Of a stretch of DNA of 64,000 bases, positions 12,001-22,350 are shown piece by piece. Within the stretch, counting starts at the first letter, position 1, and the number at the start of each line of letters is the position of its first letter. The stretch is from NCBI GenBank assembly GCA_964019165.1, contig OZ025271.1, positions 18,081,782 through 18,145,781 on the forward strand, in the 5' to 3' direction. This DNA comes from Mastigias papua (Eukaryota > Cnidaria > Scyphozoa > Rhizostomeae > Mastigiidae). A program made the position numbers and the translations under genes. The notes under the pieces were generated by a model, which worked only from the letters and a program-made list of their open reading frames with translations, was not told the DNA's origin and ran no database searches.

Positions 12001-13582
12001 TGATACAAGAACAATTTGACCTGAACTCGAACTTCAAACTTAATGTCCATCTTCATCCCCAGAACTGTCAAAAAATCCTTTTTCTATCATAGAAACAAGA
12101 GCATTACAATGAGATTTTATTTTCAAATTTTCCACATCTACAATCAATTTGTCTTGAGCAGTCATCTTTTGTTACCTATTTTTATTCCATAGAAACTTTA
12201 TTTAACAATATTCTATAGCGTTGAGGCCCATAGCTATGGGGTTGTATGGGGTGATAAATACCAAATGCCACCTCTGGACAACAGGCTGCCAGCTGTTTGC
12301 TACCCCTGGAAAGTTTTTCTGCAGTCTTTCATTATTGCTTTATAGTACGGACATATTTCCTGAAGTTTGGTTGATCTCAGTTTCGGCATTTATGATGCAG
12401 TTTATTCTTCCCTTTTCCACACATTTATCCATTTTATTTTGACAATTGTAATGAGATAATAGTCTGGAATATGTTCTCAGATTTTGTGCCAAATGATTTA
12501 CCAAGACAGTTCTGCCACCCCTGAAACACATCCCTGGATACTGGCTTGATGGGGTCATGAAAAATATCCTAAGATTGCTATTGGGCAGCAAAATATTAAA
12601 CTGAAACTTAGGATGGGCCATAATTTATTTAGTAAATTTTAGAAAAATCACCCACCCCCATATAGCAGGTACTTTATGACCGCTCCCTTATTGTAAATGT
12701 TGATTAAATGAAGTTTTCAGAATTCTGATATGACACATTATTCAGTTTCACTGTCTCTTTTGTTTGATATTTGGCATATTAGTAATTAGAATACTACTCT
12801 TATATTTCCATTGAAATCTTTTTATCCTTTTTGATTTTCCAGTGTTGTAGACATTAAATGATAGAGATGGTAGTTTTTCTCATATTTCAAATCTCTATTA
12901 GAATGTGATTTTATTAAAGAGATCATTTATCTTATTTGAAAGAGACAAATAGTATTTATAAATTTTTAGGGAACACCAAGGAACATTGACAACAATGGTA
13001 GCATGGGTATGCTATGAAAGTTGATTTATTTACTTTTAGTTTTATTCCTTACCTAATATTGTATAAGTTATTTGTCATTAATTTCTAATCCATATCCCTC
13101 CAAATAAGGTGTTCTTTGTACTTAATCACGTCTACAGCATCCTGCAATGTTTGGTAGAATCGTTACAGTTGCTAAGGTGTGATAATGTGAATTTGACTGT
13201 CTGTAATACAAACAGCGAGTGATCATATCAGTGATAGGTACAATAAATATATAAATAAATAAATATATAAGTAAATGGATAAATAGGTATGAAGTGCTGC
13301 CACGGCTAGATATCTAACGAATTGAAGCTGAGAGCACACAGATATTGCAGCTTGGACTGGTGCTACTCAGTCTTCTAACAGCACGGAGAACCCTAAGTAC
13401 GATATAGAGTTGATGTTTTTTATATTTACTGGGTAATATAAAATAGCTTTACTATGGATATTGACTTTACTGCTTCCTTTGTAGCATCAGAAGCCAAAAC
13501 AGTAAATGTGTATTCTGGAGCTAATGTGATGTTTGGAGACAGAACTAAGATGAAGATTATACCCAGTAGTAAGCTACTATAG
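34..13582 (+). CDS. ZU5-UPA domain gene with C-terminal RHIM-like motif (spliced, 5' partial)
   Basis: I assemble six exons: 34-236, 9769-10031, 10610-10912, 11258-11405, 12970-13006 and 13485-13582. All have AG acceptors and GT donors (GTTTGT, GTAAGT, GTAAGG, GTAAGT, GTATGC), and every junction keeps the frame, giving about 349 residues to a TAG stop. Exons 1-2 resemble a ZU5 domain: a KYGLKVIFEEGTF segment, then PMKPVTIELSL, closing in LNHFS with IWSF supplied across the intron. HFS is the autocleavage tripeptide known from PIDD and UNC5CL. Exons 3-4 resemble the UPA domain that follows ZU5 in UNC5, PIDD and ankyrins, ending in a CNLLIFREGDEKPL segment. Instead of a death domain I see a RHIM-like peptide. 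Intron 1 is 9.5 kb and full of transposons. More exons probably lie upstream. Frame agreement across five junctions is the strongest support; domain names rest on motif recall. Exons 5-6 are the least certain. Confidence 0.5.
353..508. repeat. Foldback/MITE-like palindrome, copy 1
   Basis: The stretch from GGTACAACTTCGAAC to GAAGTTCTGTAGTACC is an imperfect inverted repeat centred near 436, with GAAAGC facing GCTTTC at the middle. A related palindrome occurs at about 55205-55376, so this is a dispersed hairpin family. It lies in intron 1 of the ZU5-UPA gene. Confidence 0.6.
509..1234. other. Intronic sequence without recognised features
   Basis: This part of intron 1 of the ZU5-UPA gene shows no convincing coding frame, repeat unit or RNA gene. 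Confidence 0.5.
1235..1434 (-). repeat. Copia 3' LTR
   Basis: This LTR is downstream in the element's own orientation. It matches 5373-5571 over its full length with scattered substitutions. A short purine tract, AGTTGGGG on the - strand, directly precedes it at 1435-1442 and is the likely plus-strand primer. Confidence 0.9.
1453..3972 (-). pseudogene. Copia pol: integrase, reverse transcriptase, RNase H (broken)
   Basis: Reading down from 3972, the integrase core shows HTDLAGP, then RSDNGGEY, then NGTAERSW, which gives the D, D and E catalytic positions. Reverse transcriptase follows with QMDLKGAYLHAPI and the catalytic LLVWVDDIII. RNase H begins with YCDADWA. The open frame stops at 1819 where the conserved Ile-Ser-Trp of RNase H reads Ile-Ser-TGA. 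The same frame then continues with NSVALSTCEAEY and a KHFDI motif that is thrown out of frame, and it ends near 1453 with the usual FTKP-like tail. The upstream junction with the protease/gag frame is disrupted. All parts are recognisable, but no functional polyprotein can be made. Confidence 0.92.
3948..4985 (-). pseudogene. Copia gag C-terminus, protease and GAG-pre-integrase
   Basis: This frame carries the end of gag with a CCHC zinc knuckle (CYSCHTPGHKSSEC). A second CNYCKSSTHNDKVC cluster follows. The aspartic protease shows FLVDCGATTHIV, with Cys where Ser/Thr is usual after the catalytic Asp. The GAG-pre-integrase segment shows MWHKLLGHCNVEDVKWL. The frame joins the next pol frame through a 17-bp tandem duplication (unit TTGCTATCTGTAATAGC, about 4016-4049). 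Since 17 is not divisible by three, this explains the shift. Confidence 0.9.
4982..5383 (-). pseudogene. Copia gag N-terminus
   Basis: The protein begins MSLTGYGPSNQW and continues with the UBN2-type gag fold seen in Copia elements (FELWETKFLGYM, then ILKDHYAGSG). A one-base slip near 4984 moves it out of frame with the zinc-knuckle part: the reading ends ETAAKP-stop, while the neighbouring frame carries on with LRNAKENVSDG. The start codon at 5383-5381 lies inside the 5' LTR, so the LTR end and primer binding site are themselves translated. An in-frame ATG at 5401 is an alternative start. Confidence 0.85.
5354..5372 (-). promoter_or_regulatory. Copia primer binding site
   Basis: Directly after the 5' LTR the - strand reads GGTTATGGGCCCAGTAACC. 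As I recall, Copia of Drosophila uses an internal piece of initiator Met-tRNA with a near-identical site, and this position and sequence fit that. The segment is a near-perfect palindrome and also encodes residues 5-11 of gag. Confidence 0.7.
5373..5571 (-). repeat. Copia 5' LTR
   Basis: This 199-bp LTR has TG...CA ends and pairs with 1235-1434. It carries the proposed gag start codon at 5383-5381. Confidence 0.9.
5610..6060 (+). repeat. LTR-like dispersed repeat, copy 1 (possible solo LTR)
   Basis: This 451-bp stretch from TGTAGTGAGCG to TTCCTATTTA matches 54151-54590 along its length (TGTAGTGACACG to TTCCTATACA). Both share a CCTCTCTCTGCCTCCGTGTT block and an ATTCGTGTTTATTTTGGGTT block. 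A TG start and near-CA end suggest a solo LTR, but I find no matching target duplication. Confidence 0.55.
6061..6923. other. Intronic sequence without recognised features
   Basis: No coding frame, repeat or RNA gene stands out between the LTR-like repeat and the DDE_1 transposon. Confidence 0.5.
7070..7260 (-). pseudogene. DDE_1 transposase fragment
   Basis: The - strand encodes GTFKVSADGDFLPIQLIYAG followed by KTDRCHPNGIDFPEGFNVTH. This matches the middle of pogo/Tigger/Jerky-type transposases, between the first and second catalytic aspartates. No helix-turn-helix and no full catalytic triad remain. The same fragment survives in the copy at 38857-39831, so both descend from one deleted progenitor. 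Confidence 0.7.
7398..8818 (+). mobile_element. 5'-truncated LINE with C-terminal zinc fingers
   Basis: The insertion is bounded by loss of similarity to the uninterrupted copy at 39300-39370, and its 3' end is a (GAA)n run at about 8793-8818, as in LINEs that end in microsatellites. The open frame starts in the palm region of a reverse transcriptase, where FAFDTTIIG replaces the catalytic F/YADD. It continues through the thumb-like region (KYLG-type motif MLGTYMG). It ends in C2H2/CCHC zinc fingers: CKYEGCGRTF...H...H, FRCQKCNGKF, CRICNNLVGRVNYARH and CTYCGANVTATNLARH. The last two fingers lie in another frame (8255-8755), so there is a frameshift near 8450. Confidence 0.75.
9281..9768. other. 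End of intron 1 of the ZU5-UPA gene
   Basis: I see no coding or repeat signal. The stretch ends in the acceptor TATCGTAG just before exon 2 at 9769. Later introns (10032-10609, 10913-11257, 11406-12969, 13007-13484) are also featureless apart from AT-rich runs. Confidence 0.45.
13485..13582 (+). CDS. Terminal exon with RHIM-like amyloid motif
   Basis: This exon begins after TTTGTAG, enters in phase 1 and ends at TAG 13580-13582. It encodes a VNVYSGANVMFGDRTKMKI segment. RHIMs have a hydrophobic-Gln-hydrophobic-Gly core followed by Asn, then Met/Leu and Ile/Met. Here the spacing of hydrophobics, Gly, Met and Ile fits, but the core Gln is Met and the Asn is Thr. An alternative donor (GTAAGC at 13569) would drop the last residues and splice onward. 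A possible alternative exon at 15346-15405 is phase 0 and could join directly to exon 4. The RHIM reading is an inference. Confidence 0.32.
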
Positions 13583-13791
13583 TCCCCTTGTGGTATTGTA
13601 TTGTGTCTGTACTTGTAATGAAGCGTTTAATGTGGGAAGATTAAGATGCATTTAAAATTTGCTACATGTTCATAATAACGTCATTGGATGTCATAATCTG
13701 AAAATACTATAGGGGAATACAGTAGATCAATGATAAGCAGAGATTGACAGCTTTAATGCCAAATAATGTTTTAGTATCATAGGTAGCGTAG

Positions 13792-13797
13792 AATAAA
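13792..13797 (+). terminator. Candidate polyadenylation signal
   Basis: AATAAA lies about 210 bases after the TAG that ends the proposed ZU5-UPA gene. It is the first AATAAA I see downstream. The hexamer is common in AT-rich DNA, so support is modest. Confidence 0.3.
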
Positions 13798-14112
13798 CAA
13801 TGCAGTTTGATGACAATAGTTGTTTCCCTTGATACAATGCATGGGCTGTTACTTCAATTCTTATTGCAGTCTATAAATTAGCCCATTAAAACCATTGCAC
13901 CTGATAGGAGCTATTCTTACAGACGTAATGGTAATTTGACTTGACTGTAGGTTCACGACCTTGTCTTGGTGGTGAGAGCAATCAAGAGGCTATGGTATCT
14001 ATTATCATTCATATGTCTGAATACTTTGTACTTTATTTGTGATGTTCATGATTGCACTCACAGTTCTGCTCATTTATGGCTAGTCCGATGCTGCTACACT
14101 GTTAAGTTCGTA

Positions 14113-14311
14113 TCATGTGTAGCATAGTTGCCAAATGTTTGAGAACCCCTTCAGGTCTATTTTCTCCCAAACTAGTTAACCACTCATCATGCAGGATTCT
14201 GACCACGCATACTAAGACTAGGCCCAATCTGCATGATGATTGGTCAATTGGGTTGAGAGAAAATAGACTTGATAGCGTTCGAAAACATTTGGTGGCCATG
14301 CTATCATGTGT
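14113..14311. repeat. Foldback element with ~80-bp arms
   Basis: The left arm ATCATGTGTAGCATAGTTGC runs to CATCATGCAG. It is mirrored by CTGCATGATG through GCATGCTATCATGTG-type sequence on the right, around a spacer near 14195-14230. Arms contain mismatches. Because the arms mirror each other, similar short reading frames appear on both strands. I take this as a consequence of the palindrome, not as genes. Confidence 0.7.
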
Positions 14312-14319
14312 ACTCTTGG

Positions 14320-17300
14320 GTGCCTAATAGAAAGTTGTAACAAATATTGGGGTTCGAATAGTCCCAAAAGCCTACCTAACGCGGGAGGTTGAAATAAACA
14401 GGAGGAGGGCTAGAAATACGTTTAAAGTATGAAACCACAGGATGAAACAATGCTAAGCAATTCAACAACTTAGTAGGCTAGGGAGCTGGAATTATAGTGT
14501 TTTTGTGGGTAGAAGGTTGAAAAATTTATTTAGCGGGTGGAAGTCCATTAGGAACCCAAGAGTACTACTTTTTAATATAGTGGCATATGAGAAAAGTACT
14601 AGACTGCTCAGAAAGTAAGAAGTTCAGAACTGGATTTGTGAGGCCTAAGAAACTTGATAAGTCACTTGGTTTTTAAAATTCCAATATTCACGCAGAACAA
14701 TCATCACTTTTCCCCAAGAGGTATAGATGTCTTGTGGTAACATATATAGTAGAGTTTTATAATGTTAGTTCACTTTTAAAATTCATTTCCGTGTGTATAT
14801 TGTACACACTCTGCCTCTAGATATTCAGCAGAAAGTGCATGTAGTAATTAATTCGTCCGGTATACATTCATTTTCCTTTCATATAATTCCTCATGATTTG
14901 CAGAATTATCTCATACATTCACCCCCATCGACACCCGATTCAACATCTCCTCTACATTATACAGCATTTAAGAATGTTCAGTACTGGGTTTCTGAGACCT
15001 AAGAGCGTCGATCTGTCATATAGCATTAAAATTCATATATTAACGCAGATCAATAATCACTTTAACTTAAGAGGTCTAGATATCTCATGGTAACATGTAT
15101 AGTAGAGCATAAAGTTTGTGTACTGTATGTCTGCCTTTCTAACAACATAGTGTTGGGCAAATTCAGCTACTCTTGCTGAGAAAGTCTGAAATGATTAAAA
15201 AGCTAAGAAAACTTCAGTATTGGGCAAATGAAAAATGTGTATTTTACAAGTAAAGATAGATTTATTCCCCAGGTTTGTGTTTATTTATCGTTGCATGGGT
15301 GATAATGCATTTTAGTATTCAGTGCTTTGGTATTTTCTCTTGTAGACGTATCCGTCACAATCAGGGTCTCATTCAAACAAAGACAATGCACCTTCTGAAG
15401 GTTCAGTACGTTAAAATGAGATAGAATTTCTTTTGTCTACTACAATCAGAGCGGAATCTTCATGCTTTTGTATATTACAGACAGTGGCAGAAAATTCATG
15501 CCAGTTTTACATTGCTGGCATAATGTTGCGTGTTATAGGACACCTACATGTCATATCGCAGTGAATATTTCAAAGGGCTCGCCACTTTGCTAGGCTTATG
15601 TTCTTGCTGCAACCTTTCCTGAGTGCTTTGAATGTGCTTTGGCAAGTGTGTGTGGTTATGTATTTATACTTGCACTAGCAACCAACGGTCCTCGTCTTAA
15701 TATCAAATATCAATCTTCATGTACTTTTTGTAAGCCAGGCTCTGCCTTTACTTTTTAACTGTTCACCTTTACTATTCACTATTCACCAACAGACTATTTG
15801 GCTTTACTTCTTCTGCAATTTCTCTTTATTAATCTTACACATCAGGGGGTCTCTACACAAACAATTTAAGGGAAAATTTCCCACCATCCCCTTAAATTTT
15901 CACATTTGTTGGTCCTTAATTCCCCCCTAATAAGTTCCAAGTTCCATATGAACAGACTATTCACCTCAGCTTGATTTATTTTGATATTTCCACATCCGTT
16001 GTTCTTGCAGTGTCATCAAACTTTACACACTCTAGAAGTTGGTGTCGTTTGTTATTGCACCCAGCACTTCACACTTATACTGGCTTCGCCAAAGCAATTC
16101 GTCCACCCCAAGTGCTAGAGTACCAAACTACAGCCCAATTCTATGCCTTTTCTACCTTCCCTTACATGGTACCCTCAGTTGAATTTAGAGCAGAGATATT
16201 TGAGAGAACAAGTAGAAATTAATGAATTTGGCCTTTTCTGTAATATGAAATCTTTCGGAGTTATCCAAACTTACGTAGTTATCTAGGTATACACAGGATG
16301 CCATACTTTTGGCCGATGACACTGCGGAGTAGTTTTCTTTGCAATGACACCATTATATATCCATCCTAGACTCGTCATTTTGTAGTGTATGTGATTTTGG
16401 CAAAGTCTGAAAAATAGAAGGTCACTTAAATATTCCTGTGTTCGATATTTTTGCTTCTGTTTGTAGGATGATGAGCTTTAAGACACCACCCGTGGGGGAA
16501 GTAGCAGATTCAGTGGAAAATAATAACTGCAAATGTTCCTGAAGATTAGCTGCTCATATCCAATTACGATATAGATGAAGAAGATAATGGACTACCAATA
16601 CGAAAAGCTGTTCCTGTGTGATATATTTGCCCGTGGGGGCTACCGACCAACCAGACTGTAGTTCATGTCTTTGGTATTGGATCTAGAAGGTTATGGACTG
16701 CCAAACTATCTATGATATGTTTTCTGATGTATCGAGAAGGTTTGGGACTACCAACCAGACAGTCCTGCTTCTTCATCCTTTACATAAGAAGTTATCTGAA
16801 GTTGATGTCTTTTAACGTGTACTTAATGGAACAATGTTTGGATATTTGGAGACTGTACATTAGATCATTTTTAAAACTTGGATATCTGTAAATAACTATA
16901 TTGTTTTATAACGATTCTACGATTTCTCTAGGCCAGAGCTATTCAATTAGTTGTTCACATGGGCCGTAGTTGAAAGTCAAAACTTTTAAGTGGGTATCCT
17001 CAAAAAATGCAAATGAAAAACAGTAAAAAATGGGCCAGAAGTAAAACTCTCTTCTGGGCGATTGGGAGATGCTGTCTGGACCGATTCTGGCCCCGGGTGC
17101 CACTATTTAAATAGGCCTGGCCTAGGTAATCAGATTTTTACGTTTTCAATCCGTCGAACAGCCTATTCATATAGAAGTAAGCTTGTTCACTTACAGGGAT
17201 ATTTTATAATCTCATTAGTTTCTGCAATAAAGTTTTCAACATTTTACTCGATTAATCAGCCGTGCTTCAAAGTTGCCATTCAAAAGCTCATACTATGCAA

Positions 17301-18410
17301 CTTCAGAAGGAAATTGTAGTTTGTAAATGTAGACATGTCAATGTTGAAAATGACAAGTTTATTACAAATAGGTAAATAGTAACCATTCAAAATATAAAGT
17401 GGGCATGTGTAGAATTCATGTTGAAAAGTATACTTGAAAGGAGGTGTTAGAAGAGGCTGATTAACTGACTCAAAGGGAGGTTACTACCAGGTAACAGAAA
17501 TTTCTTAAAATGTAAATGTTTTGTGGTTGGTAAACATTTGTAATTAAGTACTATGCCAAAGAAAGTTTCATCATTTTAAAGTAAGTTGCAATATTGCGAC
17601 CCATATGCGAAATCAGGCTGTTGGCAATAGTTTTTACCAGGGGAAAGTAGTAGCTGTTACATTCAAGGACCAAACGCAAGTGTTGACAAATTACACATCA
17701 CGTGTGAGGTATGTTATCCACTATTTTCAGGCAATGTGCATTACGTACTGACAAGGGTCATGCTGTCTGGTTAGGTTCCCGTTAGGTTTAAAGTTGAAAC
17801 GTTCGGTATAAACATTTCAAATCTTCATTGAAGCAGTATATTCAAATATTCAAATACCCAATACTTTCGAAAGTAATTATAAGGCAATTACGTTTGCAAT
17901 GACATTATGAAAGGAAAGGCATTCACAAAATGAAGGACGTACATGTAAAATATTCACATAATTTAACGAAGTTAATGCTTTTATTTGTTCATAATTTACT
18001 TACCTTATCCGTGGTTAATTCTGTAGTCTTATAACAATTAGATTATCTGTAAAAGATTCCCAACCAAGGGTACAAGACATAATTCCTAAGGATACGAGAA
18101 GCCCCGTCTTACTGGTAGGACGTGGTGTATTTACTACACTCCAACAGTGCAGGGGCTTGGAGGTCAGACCAAAAGTTTTTTTGGGTTTCAGTGTTTAAAA
18201 AGGTTAGATAGTACTGACTTGTTTAGATTGAATCATTGGGCTGCATTTGTAGCACTTGCATTAATGTTCCTTTTCAATGTGAGGCAACATTAGCACCTAT
18301 TGTATGCCCACCACATATATTATATCTGAGACAGGAATGAACTTTTTCATTTCTCTAGGGGTTGTCTTAAAAGCATACATCCAATACATAGCTATCTAGA
18401 ATGATTTTGT
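14320..18410. other. Mostly unannotated stretch
   Basis: The only exon-like piece is 15346-15405, flanked by TTGTAG and GTACGT and encoding a Ser/Asn-rich TYPSQSGSHSNKDNAPSEGS. It is phase 0 at both ends and could be an alternative 3' exon of the upstream gene. Around 16620-16770 two similar segments share CTACC(G)ACCAACCAGAC. Otherwise nothing is recognised. Confidence 0.35.
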
Positions 18411-19010
18411 TAGGGGGGAGGGGGGCACAGTTAAGCTGGGCATAGTTAGCATCAATTACCTGGGTGGCTGAGCAGCTGCCATTGGTGCTCAAACTTCATT
18501 TATTTAATTACATGATTTGGGTTAAAGTGTGACAAATGTTACAACATGACATGGAAAAGAGGTTGAGTGCTCTACTTCTATTGGGAGTGGGGGGGGGAAC
18601 TGAGCCCCAGTTTTGAACTCCAGAGGACCGTATACACAAGTCACCCCCTGGCTATATAACAGCTCTCTCCTCTTGGATTATGCTGTGTTGCTCTTGTATG
18701 ACGAGCACTTTTCTGGAATCCTAATATTCAATTTTTATAATCTTGTAACCTGTAAACCACAAATATTGAATGTTTGTTACTATCTCTATGCCTCTCCCTA
18801 TTTGGAATGTGTATAGATCCCCCTTGGGTAACATCTGGAATGTGCAAGGAACTCCCTTAGGTATTATTTAGAATGTAAAAGGAATACCCCCTGGTGTTCT
18901 ATTTGGAATTGTAAGGAGTGCCCCTTGGGTAGTATTAGGAATGTGTAAGAACTACCTCTTGGATGTCATAGAGCCCAGTAGATTTTCTTGAGACATCTTT
19001 AACAAGATGT
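18411..19010 (+). repeat. Dispersed repeat family R1, copy A
   Basis: About 600 bp matches 21756-22350 closely, and a shorter version is at 21106-21480. Within it, a degenerate ~40-bp unit (core GGAATGTGTAAGGAACTCCC) recurs about five times between 18800 and 18960. The shared reading frame in copies A and B includes changes such as IFNFYN against ISNFYY, which gives no sign of protein-level constraint. Confidence 0.75.
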
Positions 19011-20359
19011 TCATATCTGACGTGGTGGAGGTTTTTGTATTGAAATCTCTATATCAGGACCCCTGGATGTTTGTATGTATCTCTCTAAACCGATTAGTAA
19101 GCTGCTCAGGGAAGATTAAGAGAAACCTTGTTTAGTACAGCTTTAACTGCCAGTATACGTATCATTCTTTAAGGTTTTGTGGGGGAACACAGCTTTCTTG
19201 AGAAGCTGTTAGTTATAGGTTATAATATTTGTGGGATACTGTCAAAATATGAGGGACATTCAAGTGCCTACCGTACTTTGATAACAAAATAGATGTGTGT
19301 TGACATTATTTAGATTCATTGAGATAAGATATTTGGCATGTTTTATTTGTTTAGGAAGAAGCAATCACTTGTTCTATTTCGTCTGTGCTCTTTGCAATTA
19401 ATGTAGACCTCGTAGGTGGTGTTTTGGAATTGTGAACAAGTTGACCATTCAACAAGTATACCTTCAGTAAGTGTGCACCTATTATTATAGATTGTGGTAA
19501 TAAGCACCTTCTTACCATAATATGAAAAAGTAGGATGTGGATTCTTGATCAGACTGCTATCAGGGTGCAAGGGTGGGACCCATTAGCCAGGACTATTTGC
19601 TTTCAGGGGCGGATCTAGGGGGTTGCGAGCGTCGCTTAAGCAACAGTCAGATTTCAAGTACCATATGTATTAGATCTACCTTCATTTAGTACCTAAATGC
19701 GAAATGAAAGTAAGAATATCAATGCTTTTAGAGTCATTAGTTCCCTTCCTCTTCTTACCCAAGCTTATCATGGAACGATTAACGGAATGGATTAATTTTC
19801 AATTTTAAGCCAATCAGATGCAGTATTGTAAGGTGGAACAACCAGTAAGTTTACAAGAATTTCATATTTCAAAAACTGGCGGGAGCCTCAGTAGTCCATG
19901 TTTTGTCGAGCTTTTCTGTGGGCGGAGCCACGGTGAGCAACATATTAAGGTCAAATTCTAGCTCTCTACTAATCAGAACTTTGCATTTACATCCAAGTTT
20001 TGGCGCGAGCAACAGGTGAGCAACACTACAATTTCAAATTTTGCTCCTCCATCAATCATAAGCTCAAATGAAGCAGCTAAGGTTCTTGCGCGAGCAACAG
20101 TGGTATTTTGAACAGTAAAATACCGCGAATTAAGAAACCATGGACTGACCGGAATAAATCGTAAAACGAGGCTCACTGCAGCATGGTTTCGCAATCTTGT
20201 AAAATGGCTGCTCGCTGTAACTCCGATCTATTAACAGAACAGTTGAAATCGGTATGTTTTAGCCATACCATAAATAGGAAGCCTACTGAAAAGAGAGCAA
20301 TTAGCTTAAAATTGCATGCTGAAAAAACCAAAGCAGAATTGAAAGAGGTGATTAGGTCC
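19011..20359. other. Unannotated stretch with a hAT-like terminus
   Basis: CAGGGGCGGATCTAGGGGG at 19604-19622 resembles the terminal repeat of many animal hAT/MITE elements, but I cannot find its partner end. A short direct repeat, GCGCGAGCAACAG, occurs near 20001 and 20089. A candidate first exon starts at ATG 20183, with AAAATGGC at 20200 and a GTATGT donor at about 20251. No downstream exon can be matched to it. Confidence 0.3.
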
Positions 20360-20830
20360 TGCCCCATGTGATCAAAAAGCAATTGAAGAATCGAATCTTA
20401 ATTTGTATTCATAGCGGACAAGGAGAGACCTATGATCAGATTATGAAGATATTGCATAAATTGAGAGGATGAAACGTGATGTATGTGATCCAGTTGTTTG
20501 GATACAATCAGGATTGTTAAACGTGTTCTATCTTGCTGGTTTTTGCTGTCAGTGCTGTGCGTCAGAGGATGTCTAGTTTTATTTCTCAGAAGTCGTTTGT
20601 GATGTCTGGAGTATCTAAAGAAAACCAGGTTTCGAGAAGGAACATTCGAGTTCTGTTGATTTCGTTGGGAGGCCATGGTAGCAACCCATAGTTGTAATGG
20701 CATAGATACAAAGGCATAGGTACGAGGTGATTTTTGGGTGTGGTTCACATTGATTCGCATTTATTTGTATTGTATGCAATCGAGTTGCAAATAAACCCCG
20801 TAGGCGGACTTTAAAAATCTGGGCAGTTGA
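20360..20830 (+). repeat. Dispersed repeat family R2, copy 1
   Basis: Two blocks recur. GATCCAGTTGTTTGGATACA with flanks appears here at about 20488 and again at about 21595. AGGTTTCGAGAAGGAACATT through GTGATTTTTGGGTGTGGTT appears here at about 20627-20745 and at about 22733-22850. The intervals between blocks differ, so copies have been rearranged or interrupted. Confidence 0.6.
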
Positions 20831-21105
20831 AATTGCGTATAAACTATTTGCCATTTAAAAGTACTCATTGCTTACGTCAAGAATAAAAAAGACGATGTTT
20901 GCATATATATCTTCAGTGGAAACACCATATTGTGTGAAACGAACACAATCAAAGACTGACCCTAACCCTGCACTCCGCTACCCTGTCCCACAAAACAATA
21001 CATGGTGTAGAGTTGGCTATATGCATTTTCAACTGCCCGAATTGTTAACATCCGCCCAGTAGTACAAATAAACAGATGTATCCTAGTTGCCTGATAACGG
21101 AGGAA

Positions 21106-21480
21106 TTAGCTTAGCTGGGTAACTGGACAGCTGCTATTGGTGTTCATTTAGCTACATGATTTGGGTTAAAGTGTGACAAATGTTACAAAATGATGTGGAA
21201 AGAGTTTGAGTGCTCTATTCCTATTGGGAGAGGGCACAGAGCCACTGTTTTGAACCCCAGAGGGCCTTACCCCTAGAACCTGTAAACCACAAATATTGAA
21301 TGTTACCATCTCTAGCACAATGCCTCTTCCTATCTGGAATGTGAATAGAGTCCCCCTGGGATACTATCTGGAAAGTGTAAGGAACTCCGTTGGGCAATAT
21401 TTAGAATGTGTTAAGGAATACCCCCTGGAGTACTATATGGAATTGTAAGGAGTGCTCTTTGGATAATATGTGGAATGTGA
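21106..21480 (+). repeat. R1 repeat, copy C (shortened)
   Basis: This copy lacks the central block that encodes the TATAACAGCTCTCTCCTC segment of copies A and B, but keeps both ends, including the degenerate GGAATGTG units. Confidence 0.65.
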
Positions 21481-21660
21481 TCAAAGAGCAGTGGAAGACT
21501 CAAATCCAAATTTGTTTTCATAGCCGACAAGGAGAAATATCATCAAACTAGGGAGGTATGACATACGTGGGGAGGATTAAACAGGGGGTGCTTGATCCAG
21601 TTGTTTGGATACAATCAAGATTGTTAAATATGTTCTTTCTTAGTTGCCTGATAACGGAGG
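21481..21660 (+). repeat. R2 repeat, copy 2
   Basis: This stretch aligns with 20366-20530 of R2 copy 1 and ends in TAGTTGCCTGATAACGGAGGA, which also occurs at about 21085-21105 and, with changes, near 22945. Confidence 0.55.
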
Positions 21661-21755
21661 AATGTGGTATGTTATGACTCATACTATGTTCTTAGATTTC
21701 TAGTAAATGGGGGACGCTTATTAATTTTTCACGCTTTTTCCGACCTCCCAAGAGC

Positions 21756-22350
21756 TTGTTTTGGGGGAGGGGGAGAAGTTAAGCTGGACATAGCATCAAT
21801 TAGCTGGATGGCCGGGCAGCTGCCATTGGTGCTCAAACTTCAGTTGTATAATTTATATGACTTGGGTTAAAGTGTGGCAAATGTTACAACATGATGTGGA
21901 CAAGAGTTTGAGTGCTCTACTTCTATTGGGGGTGGGGGAGGCACTGAGCCACAGTGTTGAACTCCAGAGGACCGTATCCGCAGGTCACCCCTGGGTATAT
22001 AACAGCTCTCTCCTCTTGGATTATGCTGTGTTGCTCTTGTATGACGAGCACTTTTCTGGAATCCTAATATCCAATTTTTATTATCTTGTAACCTGTAAAC
22101 CACAAATATTGAATGTTTGTTACTATCTCTATGCCTCTCCCTATTTGGAATGTGTATAGATCCCCCTTGGGTAACATCTGGAATGTGCAAGGAACTCCCT
22201 TAGGTAATATTCAGAATGTAAAAGAGCACCCCTGGTGTCCTATTTGGAATTGTAAGGCGTGCCCTTTCGGTAATATTAGGAATGTGTACGAAGTACCTCG
22301 TGTATGTCATAGAGCCCAGATGGTTTTCTTGAGACGTCCTTGGAACGTAT
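21756..22350 (+). repeat. R1 repeat, copy B
   Basis: This copy is nearly collinear with copy A (18411-19010). Its 3' edge abuts a LINE fragment that begins at about 22345. Confidence 0.75.

Noticed and set aside
14102..14327. Two similar proteins on opposite strands
   Set aside because: They are mirror images created by the inverted repeat.
15346..15405. Confirmed seventh exon of the ZU5-UPA gene
   Set aside because: Its phase does not fit after exon 6 without a premature stop. It fits only as an alternative to exons 5-6, so I left it as a possibility.
19604..19622. Complete hAT element
   Set aside because: Only one terminus is visible; no mirrored end, target duplication or transposase is found.
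20183..20371. 62-residue + strand gene
   Set aside because: The ATG context and GTATGT donor are suggestive, but no partner exon or domain is found.
18613..22159. Conserved small protein shared by R1 copies A and B
   Set aside because: DNA outside the frame is equally similar, and changes include amino-acid replacements.
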